Shown one piece after another: positions 1 to 11,222 of a stretch of 64,000 nucleotides of DNA. The translations under genes were made by a program, and so were the position numbers. The notes under the pieces are model-generated. The model was not told the origin of the DNA, did no database searches, and saw only the letters and a program-made list of their open reading frames with translations. The stretch covers positions 7,068,047-7,132,046 of the forward strand of contig CM055816.1 of NCBI GenBank assembly GCA_029582265.1. Reading direction: 5' to 3'. The DNA comes from Zoroaster sp. YZ-2022 (Eukaryota; Echinodermata; Asteroidea; Forcipulatida; Zoroasteridae). Each line of letters begins with the position of its first letter. Within the stretch, counting starts at the first letter, position 1.

Positions 1-188
1 GTAACTTTAACGTTTTACTCAGATTTACAAATATATGATATTTGTTATGTGAAATGATGTAATATGTTTGGGTCGTATGTGGTTTGCAGTTTTATTTTGT
101 CTTTAAAGCCATTTTATAGCCATTTGACATTTTAAACATGATGCATAAGTAAGACTAATCGCGGTACAATACAATAGGCAAACCTCGA
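1..188. other. No gene seen; left flank
   Basis: AT-rich sequence with no supportable reading frame. Around 147-167 the stretch AAGTAAGACTAATCGCGG closely matches the outer end of the fold-back element at 14820-15066. This may be a shared repeat terminus or the 3' end of the adjacent retrotransposon. Confidence 0.4.
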
Positions 189-3185
189 TTACGAGAATTT
201 GTTCTCCCGAAGAGCCCAATTAAACTCCCTGGGGATTAGTTTGATTAAGTTTACGAAAATGCGCCTGACGATGACTATAAAAACCAATATGCGAATATAG
301 AATACGTGGACAGTCCGGACATTGCAGAGTCGGTGGTGGACAAGGCAGCAGGTGCCGCTGCAGTCTTCTTTGGCGTTTTGCCTCCGCGGATCCGCTGCTT
401 CAGCACGGTCAGTTTCGAGACGCGCAGTGCCGTCGATCGCTGTACGGCGCCAGGAAGATCGATCTGCAGCTCTAGACTCCCAGATGTTGATGGGAGTCTT
501 GGTCTTCAGCAGAGTCTGCTTAATCTGGTCCTTCCAGCGTTTCTTAGGTCCCCATCGCAGCCTAGAACAAAGTGCGAGCTCTCCGAACAAAGTTTGTTTA
601 GGGGGAGACGCGTCACCTCTACGGTAGAGATGGCTAAGAAAACGCAGTTTGTTCCTGGCCACGAGGGCTTCAATGCTAGGAATGCCAGCACGTGTCAGAA
701 CAGAGTTGTTGGTCACGCGATCTTCCCATGTGACTCCGAGGATTGTACGCAGCTTTTGCTGGTGAAACTTCTCTATGGATCGGTAGAGTGTCCAGCTCTC
801 AGATCCATAGAGAAGAGTTGGAATCACAACGGCTCGGTATACGCTCAACTTGGTTTCCAACGTCAGACCCCGTTGACAGCCTTCCGAAGGCTTGATGTGC
901 AGCACGGATCCTGCTGCTGACGCCATCGCTTGGGTCGTTGGTGTTGTTGATCATGGAACCAAGGTAGCAGAACCGAGAAACCTGTTCGACTGAGTCTTTG
1001 TGGATGAGGATGTTCAAAGGCTCTAAGGGGTGCGCAAGACTTTTGTCTTTCCGGCATTTACTTCCAGGCCTGTGGATCACTCGTAGGCTTCCACAAAGGC
1101 GTTGGTGGACTTCTGCAGTTCTGCAGGAGTGGCTGCAGGAGCACAGTTATCATCGGCATACTGGAGTGCGGAGATAGTAGTAGCCGATGTTTTTGATCGA
1201 GCTTTCAGACGTCTCAGGTTAAAGAGACACCCATCAAAGCGATAACGTATGCCTACTCCAAGACACTGGTTAGACGGGTTAACACGAATTAAAACAGCTG
1301 CAAGATACAGCGAAAAGAGTGTTGGTGCAAGCACACAGCCTTGCTTGACGCCGGTCTTGATAGGAAACGAAGGTGACGTAGATGTACCGTGCATGACAGA
1401 CCCCTTCATCCCATCATGTAGCTCCTGTATCAGTTGGACAAAGTGTGAGGGGCAGCCAAACTTTTCCAGCACCCCCCAAAGAGCAGCACGGGGAACAGAG
1501 TCAAACGCCTTGTGTAGATCAAAACAGATCATTGCCATAGGTGTTCGTTGCTCACGGGCGTTTTCGAGAAGCTGACGTGCACAGAAAATCATTTGGGCAG
1601 TTCCACGCCCAGGTCGAAAACCATATTGCGATTCTGGAAGAACAGATTCGCTGAGCTCGAGGAGGCGAGTAAGGAGAATTCGGGCGAATATCTTCCCAGT
1701 GATGGAGAGTAGGGAGATGCCACGGTAGTTCCCACAGGCAGAGCGATCACCTTTCTTGAAGATTGTGACTACGATAGCGTCCCGCAGATCGCAAGTCTCC
1801 ACCATGCTGGATGAGTTCAGCCGGGATGTTGTTCAGGCCAGAGGCCTTGTTAGACTTCATTTGGCAAATTGACTGTCGAACTTCCTCAAGAGAGGACGGA
1901 AGACTCATCCAGGACCTCGTTGGCTGTTGTGGGATCTGGCGGAGAAACTCCTCTGAGGCTTGGAACGGCCGATTCAGAAGGTCTTTGAAGTGCTCTTTCC
2001 ATCGAGCGAGAATGGCTTCTTCGTCCTTAAGAAGAGTTTGACCGTCTGCAGATCGGAGAGGATGAGATGAGGAATAACGCGGGCCGTAGAAGAAGTTCCT
2101 CATCTGGTGTTGATCTGCATAGCCCTGAATTTCTTTGGCTTTGTTGTTCCACCAGTCGTTTTGAATCTTCCGGATGGTGCGTTGCACTCTGGCCTTGATC
2201 TTGCGAAAGATCGCCTCCTTCGTTTTCGAAGTTTTGTCCCATGCCTGCTGGGCTCTTCGTTTTTGGTCAATGAGGTCACTGATGGCAGAGTTGCTCTCAT
2301 CAAACCAATCTTGATGTCGTCGCTTCATACAACCAATCGTTTCACTGGCGGCTGCAATGACAGCGGTTTTGATGTTATACCAGAAACTCTCTGGGTCTGA
2401 CGTGTTGCAATCAGCATTGTGAAGACATAGGGACAGACTAGAGCGAAATTTAGCCGAGACGTTTGGTTCCCATAACGCAGAGATGTTAAATTTCTTCCGC
2501 AAAGGGTTGCCATGCGGTCGAGGTTTGGATTTCAGGCGGATTCGAAGGGATGAGCAGATGGGACGATGATCCGTCCAGCAATCGTCAGCACCCCTAAGGG
2601 CCTTAGTGACGTAACCATGCCTAGATCATGTTTGTGATAACAAGGTTGTATTCCGCACATAGGCCAATGAGCAGTTGGAATTGCAGTTGCCAACTCCCTG
2701 CAGACCTATGTTACCACGCCACAGTTGGTAGTCTTTTCCTACTCGCGCATTGAAATCCACCATGACAACAAGTTTGTCATGCTTGGGAACATTTCTCAGG
2801 ACAATCCGAAGGGAGGCGTAGAACGATTCCTTAACGTCGTCTTCGGAGTCCAAAGTCGGGGCGTAAACACTGATGATAGAAATGTGACCATGTTGGAGAG
2901 GGACACGAAGTGTTGTGATTCGCTCATTGACATGATCCGGGATGAGGTTGTGCAACCTTACCAAAGAGGTACGGACAGCAAAACCTACACCGTGAATACG
3001 TCGCTCTTCTGCCGGTTTCCCTTTCCAGAAGAAAGTGTAACCGGATCCAACTTCCGAGATCTGACCTTCGTCTGCAAGTCTCGTCTCACTCAGAGCTGCC
3101 ACGTCGATGTTATAACGATCCAGCTCCATTCCGATTAAGGCAGTGCGACGTTGTGGCCTACTGTTGTTTTCCTGGTCCAGGAGGG
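189..3185 (-). pseudogene. Broken, 5'-truncated non-LTR retrotransposon (LINE): endonuclease plus reverse transcriptase
   Basis: Read on the minus strand, the order is APE-type endonuclease, reverse transcriptase, then a C-terminal region. The endonuclease (about 3180-2500) shows AALSETRL, SVYAPT, DFNARVG and, in a shifted frame, CWTDHRP. The reverse transcriptase (about 2500-1080) shows GNYRGISLL, YGFRPGRGT, FDLHKAFDSV, GVKQGCVLAPTLFSLYL and the catalytic YADD. The C-terminal part (about 1080-250) has RFCYLGSMI and TLLYGSESWTL, typical of such elements. It cannot make one protein: the frame changes near 2600, 1800, 1080 and 930. The 5' end is missing, since homology stops near 3185 inside the endonuclease. 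The family copies itself by target-primed reverse transcription. Clade not assigned; it resembles animal elements annotated by similarity to craniofacial development protein 2. Dead copy. Confidence 0.9.
1077..1805 (-). pseudogene. Reverse transcriptase core of the LINE (longest intact stretch)
   Basis: This 242-codon stretch is the best-preserved part of the retrotransposon. It carries the fingers/palm motifs in order, starting with DAIVVTIFKKGDRSACGNYR and ending with ALQYADDN. The frame ends at a stop just after FVEAYE, while the homology continues in another frame. The catalytic aspartates of FDLHKAFD and YADD are present, so the break-up is outside the active site. Confidence 0.88.
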
Positions 3186-3930
3186 TATTGTTATTTGACT
3201 ATATATCCAGTCACAATATACTGATAGATATCAGTGGTCTCCACCGAATTACTGACATTTCATAATATCAGATTTGTTGTCACGGACCAGTGTACATTTT
3301 GTGCCCTGCGCAGTTTGACATTTGGGATTCTTTTGTAAACATAATATGTCATAATTATATCACATTGTCTGTATCAATGTTATTTTAATAATTTACTTAA
3401 TTCACCACAAGTTTTTTTATAAGATAATACAAACATTGCCCTTAATTAAACCAAAAGGTAGGAGTTCAAATAAGTTGTGCGCAGTCCGCATAAATGTATG
3501 ATTATAATATGCACACCCACAGCCATTTGAAGAATAATCAAAGCACATGATTAGCGTAGTTAAAGAAGAATGATTGGTTATTGCCAGCCCTATCAGCTTA
3601 ACTTTCCTCACTTAATAACCAGTTTCATGAACATTCACAATATAAACCTGTTTTTTGGTTCAAAGAGACCTCCTTGGTAATTCAAGGAGAGCAATTTGCA
3701 ATTCTCTTCGTTTTTCATAAATCAAAGGAATGTTTAAATAATTAAAACATTAATTTCAATACATCCACAAAGTGAAAACTATTTGCTTTAAAATAGTGCC
3801 GTTATTTAAATTATATACATTGGGTAGCTGTTTGGTACCGCTGACGAAATGGACAAAATTGTTGACCAAATTAACTTTCTAGTCAATATCTGGCAATAGC
3901 TATAGGCAAAGTGATGATGATGATGACGAT
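3186..3930. other. No gene seen
   Basis: AT-rich intergenic sequence between the LINE remnant and a fold-back element. One short minus-strand frame (3417-3611) shows no recognisable motif. Nothing else supportable. Confidence 0.4.
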
Positions 3931-4126
3931 AATTGATTTAATTTTGCCCTACAACGACGTGTGTATAGCACTTGTTACTCAGTGCTTGCCGAGTGTCTGT
4001 GAAAAAGCTACACAGGCGACTCAGGCGGGATTCGAACCCACGACCTCCTGCTTACTAGTGCAGACGTCTTAACCTCTCGACCCAGTGCTATACACACGTC
4101 GTTGTTAGGGCAAAATTAAATCAATT
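3931..4126. mobile_element. Fold-back element with 42-bp terminal inverted repeats and a tRNA-like core
   Basis: The left end (3931-3972, from AATTGATTTAATTTTGCCCT) and the right end (4084-4126) are inverted copies that differ by one inserted base. The interior, read on the minus strand, has a B-box-like GGGTTCGAATCC and a tRNA-like stem region. A similar tRNA-like stretch appears near 63540-63645. It looks like a small nonautonomous element, either a MITE that took up a tRNA-derived segment or a SINE flanked by inverted copies. Confidence 0.65.
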
Positions 4127-4159
4127 ATTTATCTCCCGACGCAAGAATTTCACCAACCT

Positions 4160-4586
4160 ATGGATGGTGATGGTGATGGTGATGGTGATGGTGATGGTGA
4201 TGGTGATGGTGATGATCGTGATGATCGTGATGATCGTGATGATCGTGATGATCGTGATGATCGTGATGATCATAGTGATCATGATCGTGATCATGATCAT
4301 GATCATGATGGAGATCGTGATGATCATGATGATGATGATCGTTATCATGATCATGATGATGATCATCATGATGATGATGATGATCATGATCATGATGATG
4401 ATGATCATGATCATGATCATGATCATGATCATGATGATCATGATGATCATGATGATCATGATGATGATCATGATGATAATCATGATCATGATGATCATGA
4501 TGATCATGATGATGATCATGATGATGATCATGATGATGATCATGATGATGATCATGACGATCATGATGATGATCGTGATGATGTGA
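4160..4586. repeat. GAT/ATC-rich compound microsatellite
   Basis: Starts as (GGTGAT)n, moves to (CGTGAT)n and then to mixed ATGATC/ATGATG units. Unit length is a multiple of three for long stretches, so both strands stay open in several frames and give His/Asp- or Ile/Met-only translations. These are not genes. The many GATC palindromes make the strand self-complementary. Confidence 0.9.
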
Positions 4587-4599
4587 CAATATGTCTATA

Positions 4600-5185
4600 A
4601 TCAGGCTGAAATTGGAGAAAAGAAATATGTATAGACATAATTTTAATCCGGCGCGCAGCTATCAACAGAAACAAATTATAACGAAACAAATTGTTTATAT
4701 ACACAATATTACTAAGAAATCTAAGAAATAGGAAATGACATTTTCACAAGGCAAAAAGTAATGACACTTGGTTACTACACCATGGTATAAAAATATCACA
4801 ATGGACAGGAAACAAATCGTTGTAACTATACAATTGTAGGCCTTTTGTGCGTCCAACATGTTCAAAAGTACTTTGACTTAATCATAAGTGAACGTTATAA
4901 CGATTTTTTAGCACAAAAAGTCATTCGTAATCAACGTGTGAGGAATTATTGCTATAAAGATTGAAGTTAGTTTGTTTGTATTGTTCTACTCCTCTTATTA
5001 AGGTTTTTCTTACGAAATGTGTTACCTGAGACGGAACTGTACCAATTACGCGCTAATTCATTTAAATGTTCACATTGTCACATTTTGTTTTACTAATAAA
5101 ATATAATACGTCTTTAAATTAGCAATTCTGAGACAAAAACTTTTAATTCATACTTTATAACACTTTATTATAATATTTTAATGGT
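4600..5185. other. No gene seen
   Basis: AT-rich unique-looking sequence between the microsatellite and the 42-bp satellite; no reading frame or RNA signature I can support. Confidence 0.4.
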
Positions 5186-5189
5186 TACA

Positions 5190-8100
5190 ATTACAATCAT
5201 TCCATTCCTATCTTAGAATGGAAAGGTTACAATTGCAAACCTTCCATTCCTATCTTAGAATGAAAAGGTTACAATTGCAAACCTTCCATTCCTATCTGGG
5301 AATGAAAAGGTTACAATTTCAAACCTTCCATTCCTCTCTGGGAATGAAAAGGTTACAATTTCAAACCTTCCATTCCTATCTTAAAATGGAAAGGATACAA
5401 TTGCAAACCTTCCATTCCTATCTTGGAATGGAAAGGTTACAATTGCAAACCTTCCATTCCTATCTTGGAATAGAAAGGTTACAATTTCAAACCTTCCATT
5501 CCTCTCTGGGAATGAAAAGGTTACAATTTCAAACCTTCCATTCCTATCTTAGAATGGAAAGGATACAATTGCAAACCTTCCATTCCTATCTTGGAATGGA
5601 AAGGTTACAATTGCAAACCTTCCATTCCTATCTTGGAATGGAAAGGTTACAATTTCAAACCTTCCATTCCTATCTGGTAATGGAGAGGTTACAATTGCAA
5701 ACCTTCCATTCCTATCTTGGAATGGAAAGGTTACAATTGCAAACCTTCCATTCATATCTTGGAATGGAAAGGTTACAATTGCAAACCTTCCATTCCTATC
5801 TGGGAATGGAGAGGTTACAATTGCAAACCTTCCATTCCTATCTGGGAATGGAAAGGTTACAATTGCAAACCTTCCATTCCTATCTGGGAATGGAAAGGTT
5901 ACAATTGCAAACCTTCCATTCCTATCTGGGAATGGAGAGGTTACAATTGCAAACCTTCCATTCCTATCTTGGAATGGAAAGGTTACAATTGCAAACCTTC
6001 CATTCCTATCTTGGAATGGAAAGGTTACAATTGCAAACCTTCCATTCCTATCTTGGAATAGAAAGGTTACAATTGCAAACCTTCCATCCCTATCTTGGAA
6101 TAGAAAGGTTACAATTGCAAACCTTCCATTCCTATCTTGGAATGGAAAGGTTACAATTGTAAACCTTCCATTCCTATCTGGGAATGAAAATATTACAATT
6201 TCAAACCTTCCATTCCTCTCTGGGAATGAAAAGGTTACAATTTCAAACCTTCCATTCCTCTCTAGGAATGAAAAGGTTACAATTGCAAACCTTCCATTCC
6301 TATCTTGGAATAGAAAGGTTACAATTGCAAACCTTCCATCCCTATCTTGGAATAGAAAGGTTACAATTGCAAACTTTCCATTCCTATCTTGGAATGGAAA
6401 GGTTACAATTGTAAACCTTCCATTCCTATCTGGGAATGAAAAGATTACAATTTCAAACCTTCCATTCCTCTCTGCGAATGAAAAGGTTACAATTTCAAAC
6501 CTTCCATTCCTCTCTAGGAATGAAAAGGTTACAATTGCAAACCTTCCATTCCTATCTTAGAATGGAAAGGTTACAATTGCAAACCTTCCATTCCTATCTT
6601 GGAATGAAAAGGTTACAATTGCAAACCTTCCATTCCTATCATAGAATGGAAAGGTTGCAATTGCAAATCTTCCATTCCTATCTGGGAATGAAAAGGTTAC
6701 AATTGTAAACCTTCCATTCCTATCTGGGAATGAAAAGGTTACAATTGTAAACCTTCCATCCCTATCTTGGAATAGAAAGGTTAGAATTGCAAACCTTCCA
6801 TTCCTATCTTGGAATGGAAAGGTTACAATTGTAAACCTTCCATTCCTATCTGGGAATGAAAATATTACAATTTCAAACCTTCCATTCCTCTCTGGGAATG
6901 AAAAGGTTACAATTTCAAACCTTCCATTCCTCTCTAGGAATGAAAAGGTTACAATTGCAAACCTTCCATTCCTATCTTGGAATAGAAAGGTTACAATTGC
7001 AAACCTTCCATCCCTATCTTGGAATAGAAAGGTTACAATTGCAAACCTTCCATTCCTATCTTGGAATGGAAAGGTTACAATTGTAAACCTTCCATTCCTA
7101 TCTGGGAATGAAAAGATTACAATTTCAAACCTTCCATTCCTCTCTGGGAATGAAAAGGTTACAATTTCAAACCTTCCATTCCTCTCTAGGAATGAAAAGG
7201 TTACAATTGCAAACCTTCCATTCCTATCTTAGAATGGAAAGGTTACAATTGCAAACCTTCCATTCCTATCTTGGAATGAAAAGGTTACAATTGCAAACCT
7301 TCCATTCCTATCATAGAATGGAAAGGTTACAATTGCAAATCTTCCATTCCTATCTGGGAATGAAAAGGTTACAATTGTAAACCTTCCATTCCTATCTGGG
7401 AATGAAAAGGTTACAATTGTAAACCTTCCATTCATATCTGGGAATGAAAAGGTTACAATTTCAAACCTTCCATTCCTATCTTAGAATGGAAAGGTTACAA
7501 TTGCAAACCTTCCATTCCTATCTTGGAATGAAAAGGTTATAATTGCAAACCTTCCATTCCTATCATAGAATGGAAAGGTTGCAATTGCAAATCTTCCATT
7601 CCTATCTGGGAATGAAAAGGTTACAATTGTAAACCTTCCATTCCTATCTTAGAATGGAAAGGTTACAATCGCAAACCTTCCATTCCTATCTTGGAATAGA
7701 AAGGTTACAATTGCAAACCATCCATTCCTATCTTGGAATGAAAAGGTTACAATTGCAAACCTTCCATTCCTATCTTAGAATGGAAAGGTTACATTTGCAA
7801 ACCTTCCATTCCTATCTTGGAATGAAAAGGTTACAATTGCAAACCTTCCATTCCTATCTTGGAATGGAAAGGTTACAATTGCAAACCTTCCATTCCTATC
7901 TTGGAATGAAAAGGTTACAATTGTAAACCTTCCATTCCTATCTTGGAATGAAAAGGTTACAATTGGAAACCTTCCATTCCTATCTTGGAATGGAAAGGTT
8001 ACAATTGCAAACCTTCCATTCCTATCTTGGAATGGAAAGGTTACAATTGCAAACCTTCCATTCCAATCTTAGAATGGAAAGGTTACAATTGTAAACCTTC

Positions 8101-8221
8101 CATTCCAATTTTAGAATGAAAAGGTTACAATTGCAAACCTTCCATTCCTATCTTGGAATGGAAAGGTTACAATTGCAAACCTTCCATTCCTATCTTAGAA
8201 TGGAAAGGTTACAATTGCAAC
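5190..8221. repeat. 42-bp satellite array, about 72 units, with higher-order structure
   Basis: The unit reads GGTTACAATTGCAAACC then TTCCATTCCTATCTTGGAATGGAAA. The second half holds an inverted repeat (TTCCATTCC/GGAATGGAA, six-base loop), so each monomer can form a 9-bp hairpin. Because 42 is divisible by three, frames stay open and translate as a 14-residue repeat (MERLQLQTFHSYLG and variants); this is a by-product, not a gene. Variants recur in blocks: the order seen at about 6184-6708 returns at 6856-7380, an offset of 672 bp or 16 monomers. This points to recent block duplication. The right edge is abrupt, at about 8221. Confidence 0.95.
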
Positions 8222-8802
8222 GTAATAGTTTACTGATTAATTCAACGTGTTTCAACGTGTTTATTGATCAATACATAAATATTTGGTAAGTATTTACATG
8301 GTAACATGCCCCCGTATCTGCCAATGTTTGAATAAAGTATCTGTGATTTTATTTGTTTGGATGTTTGGTTTAATAATATAAAAATTGCTCATAACATTGA
8401 AGAACAGATAATCATTCATAAGGCCATTCACAGTTGTAAATGCAAATGTGTAAATGTCACATGTACTTTAAAAATACATGTATACAAACAACTTTATTTC
8501 CTTTCTATAATTATGAATTTGTCGGAGAAAAATTGTAATCATGACACTTTTCAGCTTTTGTCAGCTTTAATATATTTAATTATAGCTGTTTGTCTCAAAT
8601 TACTAAAAATATTTATACAGTTTTCTCGCATGTATCCCAATTAAAATTTAAAAAAGCACAGTAAAGGGACTTAAGGGAGTTAAAGTAAATGTTAGGAGCA
8701 ATTATATAACAATGCAAACATAAAGAAGAAAATTTATCAACACAATACATTTAGATAATTTCCATTTACTTTGATAATGGATAGGAAAGAGCAACAAGTC
8801 TT
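8222..8802. other. No gene seen
   Basis: AT-rich flank of the satellite. A 95-codon plus-strand frame at 8357-8644 has low-complexity composition and no motif; I do not treat it as a gene. Confidence 0.4.
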
Positions 8803-10000
8803 AACTAGAGGTATTGAGGTATCGAGTAGTAAACAAACTCAGTGTGTGCATTATATGTGATGACGTGATCACCTAAAGTTATTAAAAGAGTTACTTCAGG
8901 AGTATATAATTAAAATAATGTGCTATAATGAATACTTTAACTTTCGGTTCATTCACGTGACTGAATTTATACTTCACATATTTGTTCCTCATACCATGGG
9001 TGTCAATTGTGCCAAATTTGGTAAAATTCTGTCTCATGTTTTCTCAAGAGAGCATAAATTGATTTGTGTTAATCCTTTTGCCAGAGAGCGCTGTTAAGAG
9101 CGATGAGGTCACCAAATATATTTTTGAAAAGAGCAGATCCCACTTAACATATAAACCCGGATTTTTTAACACCCTTTTAGATTTGTGTCAATTTATAAAG
9201 ATCTTTTTTAACTTGAACTTCCAGTTTGGACCAGAAGTAAGGGTCAAAATAGGGTCATGTCTGTGTATCAAATGTTGAGTCCTCCATGATTATGAAGAAA
9301 TCAAGAAATTATCTATTGTGATTCACAAGATATAAAATACATTGTTTTAATTATAATTAATTACGTAATAATTCATTAGATGACCTCACCATGACGTCAC
9401 AACCTTACCTGGAACTATATGTTAAGGTCTAACAATGCGTTATGTTTTAAGGTTCTGTGAACTCTGCAACTGTTTTGGCTGTATAAATACATTTAAAGAA
9501 TAGTGATTCGGAATATATATTCACTTAAACTTCCGGTTTCGACTGGAAGGAGAGGCCAGATTAAGGTCATGTCTGTGAACAAAATGCGACATAGTTCAAG
9601 GTCTTTAAGACTATGCAAACATTGTGAAAATATCTTCTGGGGTTCATGGGATATGAATTTCTGAAATGTTCAACATTCAAGGAGTTGTCAGATTGGGGTC
9701 ATATCTGTGAACGAAATGTCACATATTGAAGATCATTAAGATGATGCAAAGATTGTGAAAATATCTTTTGGGGTTCATGAGACATTATTTTTTGAAATAT
9801 TAAACTTTAGTCATACCTGATGACCTCACCATAACGTCACAACTTTACCTGGAACTACATGTTAAGGTCTAAATATGTGTTAAATTTAAGGTTCTGTGAA
9901 CTCTGTAACTATATTTTCGTCTTTGGACAAGTCTCACGGAGAAGAATAACCAGAAAAACTTAACAATATCAAGAGGTGTTCACGCTGTAGCTCGATCACC
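8803..10000 (+). mobile_element. Helentron-like nonautonomous element, family A (degenerate copy)
   Basis: Starts with AACTAGAGGTATTGAGG and a GATGACGTGATCACCT motif, as the copy at 26452 does. It carries about three degenerate internal repeats built around a CTTCCGGTTTCGACTGGAAGG hairpin and GGTCA..TTGGGGTCA. It ends near 9965-10000 with AGGTGTTC...GATCACCTAA, a worn version of the terminal hairpin preserved at 34919, 36690 and 57611. Left and right modules with tandem internal repeats are the layout described for Helentron-associated elements (Drosophila DINE-1, bivalve pearl). The assignment is by structure only. Confidence 0.55.
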
Positions 10001-10179
10001 TAAAAGTATAGTAACGACTATTCGGATAAGATGTTTTTACATTGGTCTGTGTACAAATCTTTTCCTCGTATAGTTTGCGCACACTTTCCTATATCGAACA
10101 ACATAGGGCGCTATTTTCCAAAGTTAATTATCTAATTAAGATAACTCAATAATGTGAATTTTTTTCACTGGCGAATTCC

Positions 10180-10394
10180 ATATGAAGAGTTTCATAGCAA
10201 AACGCGATAAATGCCATATTTAAAACCTTTTCACCAACACCACTCATACATCGTTCAAAGGTAGGCAAACACAAAATCGAACTCGGTTTTTAACAAAACG
10301 CGATATACTCAATCATTAAACACGTTTATTCCAAACCGCGATAAACGCCACACCAGCTTCTGGATATAGCGTTTTGCTATGAAACTCTTCATAT
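10180..10394. mobile_element. Small inverted-repeat element (MITE-like), 215 bp
   Basis: The ends are inverted copies: ATATGAAGAGTTTCATAGCA at 10180 and its complement ending at 10394, continuing into AAAACGC. Inside are two further direct repeats of AAAACGCGATA. There is no coding capacity. It lies just downstream of the minus-strand methyltransferase-like gene. Confidence 0.7.
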
Positions 10395-10975
10395 TCTCAT
10401 TAAGGACTATCAGAAGTACAGTTGTGCAAAAATCAGGTAGTTTCTGAGGGTAGACTACAGAACTTAACAACTAGAGGTCTTTTTGATGATTATCCCACGG
10501 CCTATATCAGGATCTTAATTTTGACGTCGAACTACCACCTTCTGCACAGACAAGATAATGAATACAAATTATGAAGTTGATATTTTGTGAAAATAAATAA
10601 TGCTGCGAAGTGCCAATCTGTTTGTTAGTTTCAAGTGTTTGTTCTTCTTTACATTGAATTTTATCGTGGGAAAACTGTTCACACTAAATGCTATTTTTGT
10701 AAGTTATACATGTGAAGTGATGTGCACAAATACCATATTATGTTACGTATTCCTTAGCAGCTTTTATTAACCAACAACATTTGAGATAATAATTTGTATT
10801 TCCAGTCATACAAAGACCATAGAGCAAAGACCAGACAAACAATGGAGACTGTAAATCAAAGGTCATGCTATACCATTGGGAGCTCTGATATGCAAGTTTC
10901 AGCCTATCCAGCCAACCTATCTAATTAAGTATTTGAAGTTCAACTCTGGCATCGAATTGATTTGATTACCTGCCA
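10395..10975. other. No exon identified; expected place of the 3' end of the minus-strand gene
   Basis: The last exon I can support in the methyltransferase-like gene ends at 11091 in phase 1, so a terminal exon should lie below it. Several AG acceptors exist on the minus strand here, for example near 10960 and 10910. None leads to a frame I can recognise. Confidence 0.35.
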
Positions 10976-11090
10976 TCCATACATACACCTATATGCACGA
11001 CACTTATCTTTTGGAAAATATCCTACTTCAACAGTAGCATCAGTATGAATATGATGGAATGATAATCTTTGAAACATGAATATGACTCAC

Positions 11091-11222
11091 CTTGGTTATT
11101 ATCCGAAAAATCTTCAGTAAATGAAATATCACAATATGTTTTTAAGAAGCTTGTTTGATCATCCCTTATGTCGATGGCCACACTGTGACGCTTTAGCGGC
11201 AGTGCATACAGCATAACTGTAC
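11091..11222 (-). CDS. Methyltransferase-like gene, exon 12, downstream copy
   Basis: Near-identical 132-nt copy, 384 bp below the first, with the same acceptor and donor. It has Ser where the upstream copy has Cys (KRHSVAID). It could be a mutually exclusive alternative or a repeat included in tandem. If both are used, 44 residues are doubled right after the SAM loop, which would probably disturb the fold. Confidence 0.7.

Noticed and set aside
306..920. 204-codon plus-strand frame opposite the LINE
   Set aside because: Shadow of the minus-strand retrotransposon sequence, which carries the real motifs.
4121..4600. Long His/Asp- or Ile/Met-only open frames
   Set aside because: Translation of a GAT/ATC microsatellite; open on both strands.
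5218..6162. 314-codon open frame of 14-residue repeats (MERLQLQTFHSYLG)
   Set aside because: Frame is open only because the 42-bp satellite unit is divisible by three; the other strand and frames are also open and there is no start context or flanking gene signal.
11023..11090. C-terminal tail ESYSCFKDYHSIIFILMLLLK as part of the methyltransferase-like protein
   Set aside because: This follows a strong GTGAGT donor and is identical in both duplicate copies; it is intron read-through to a stop.
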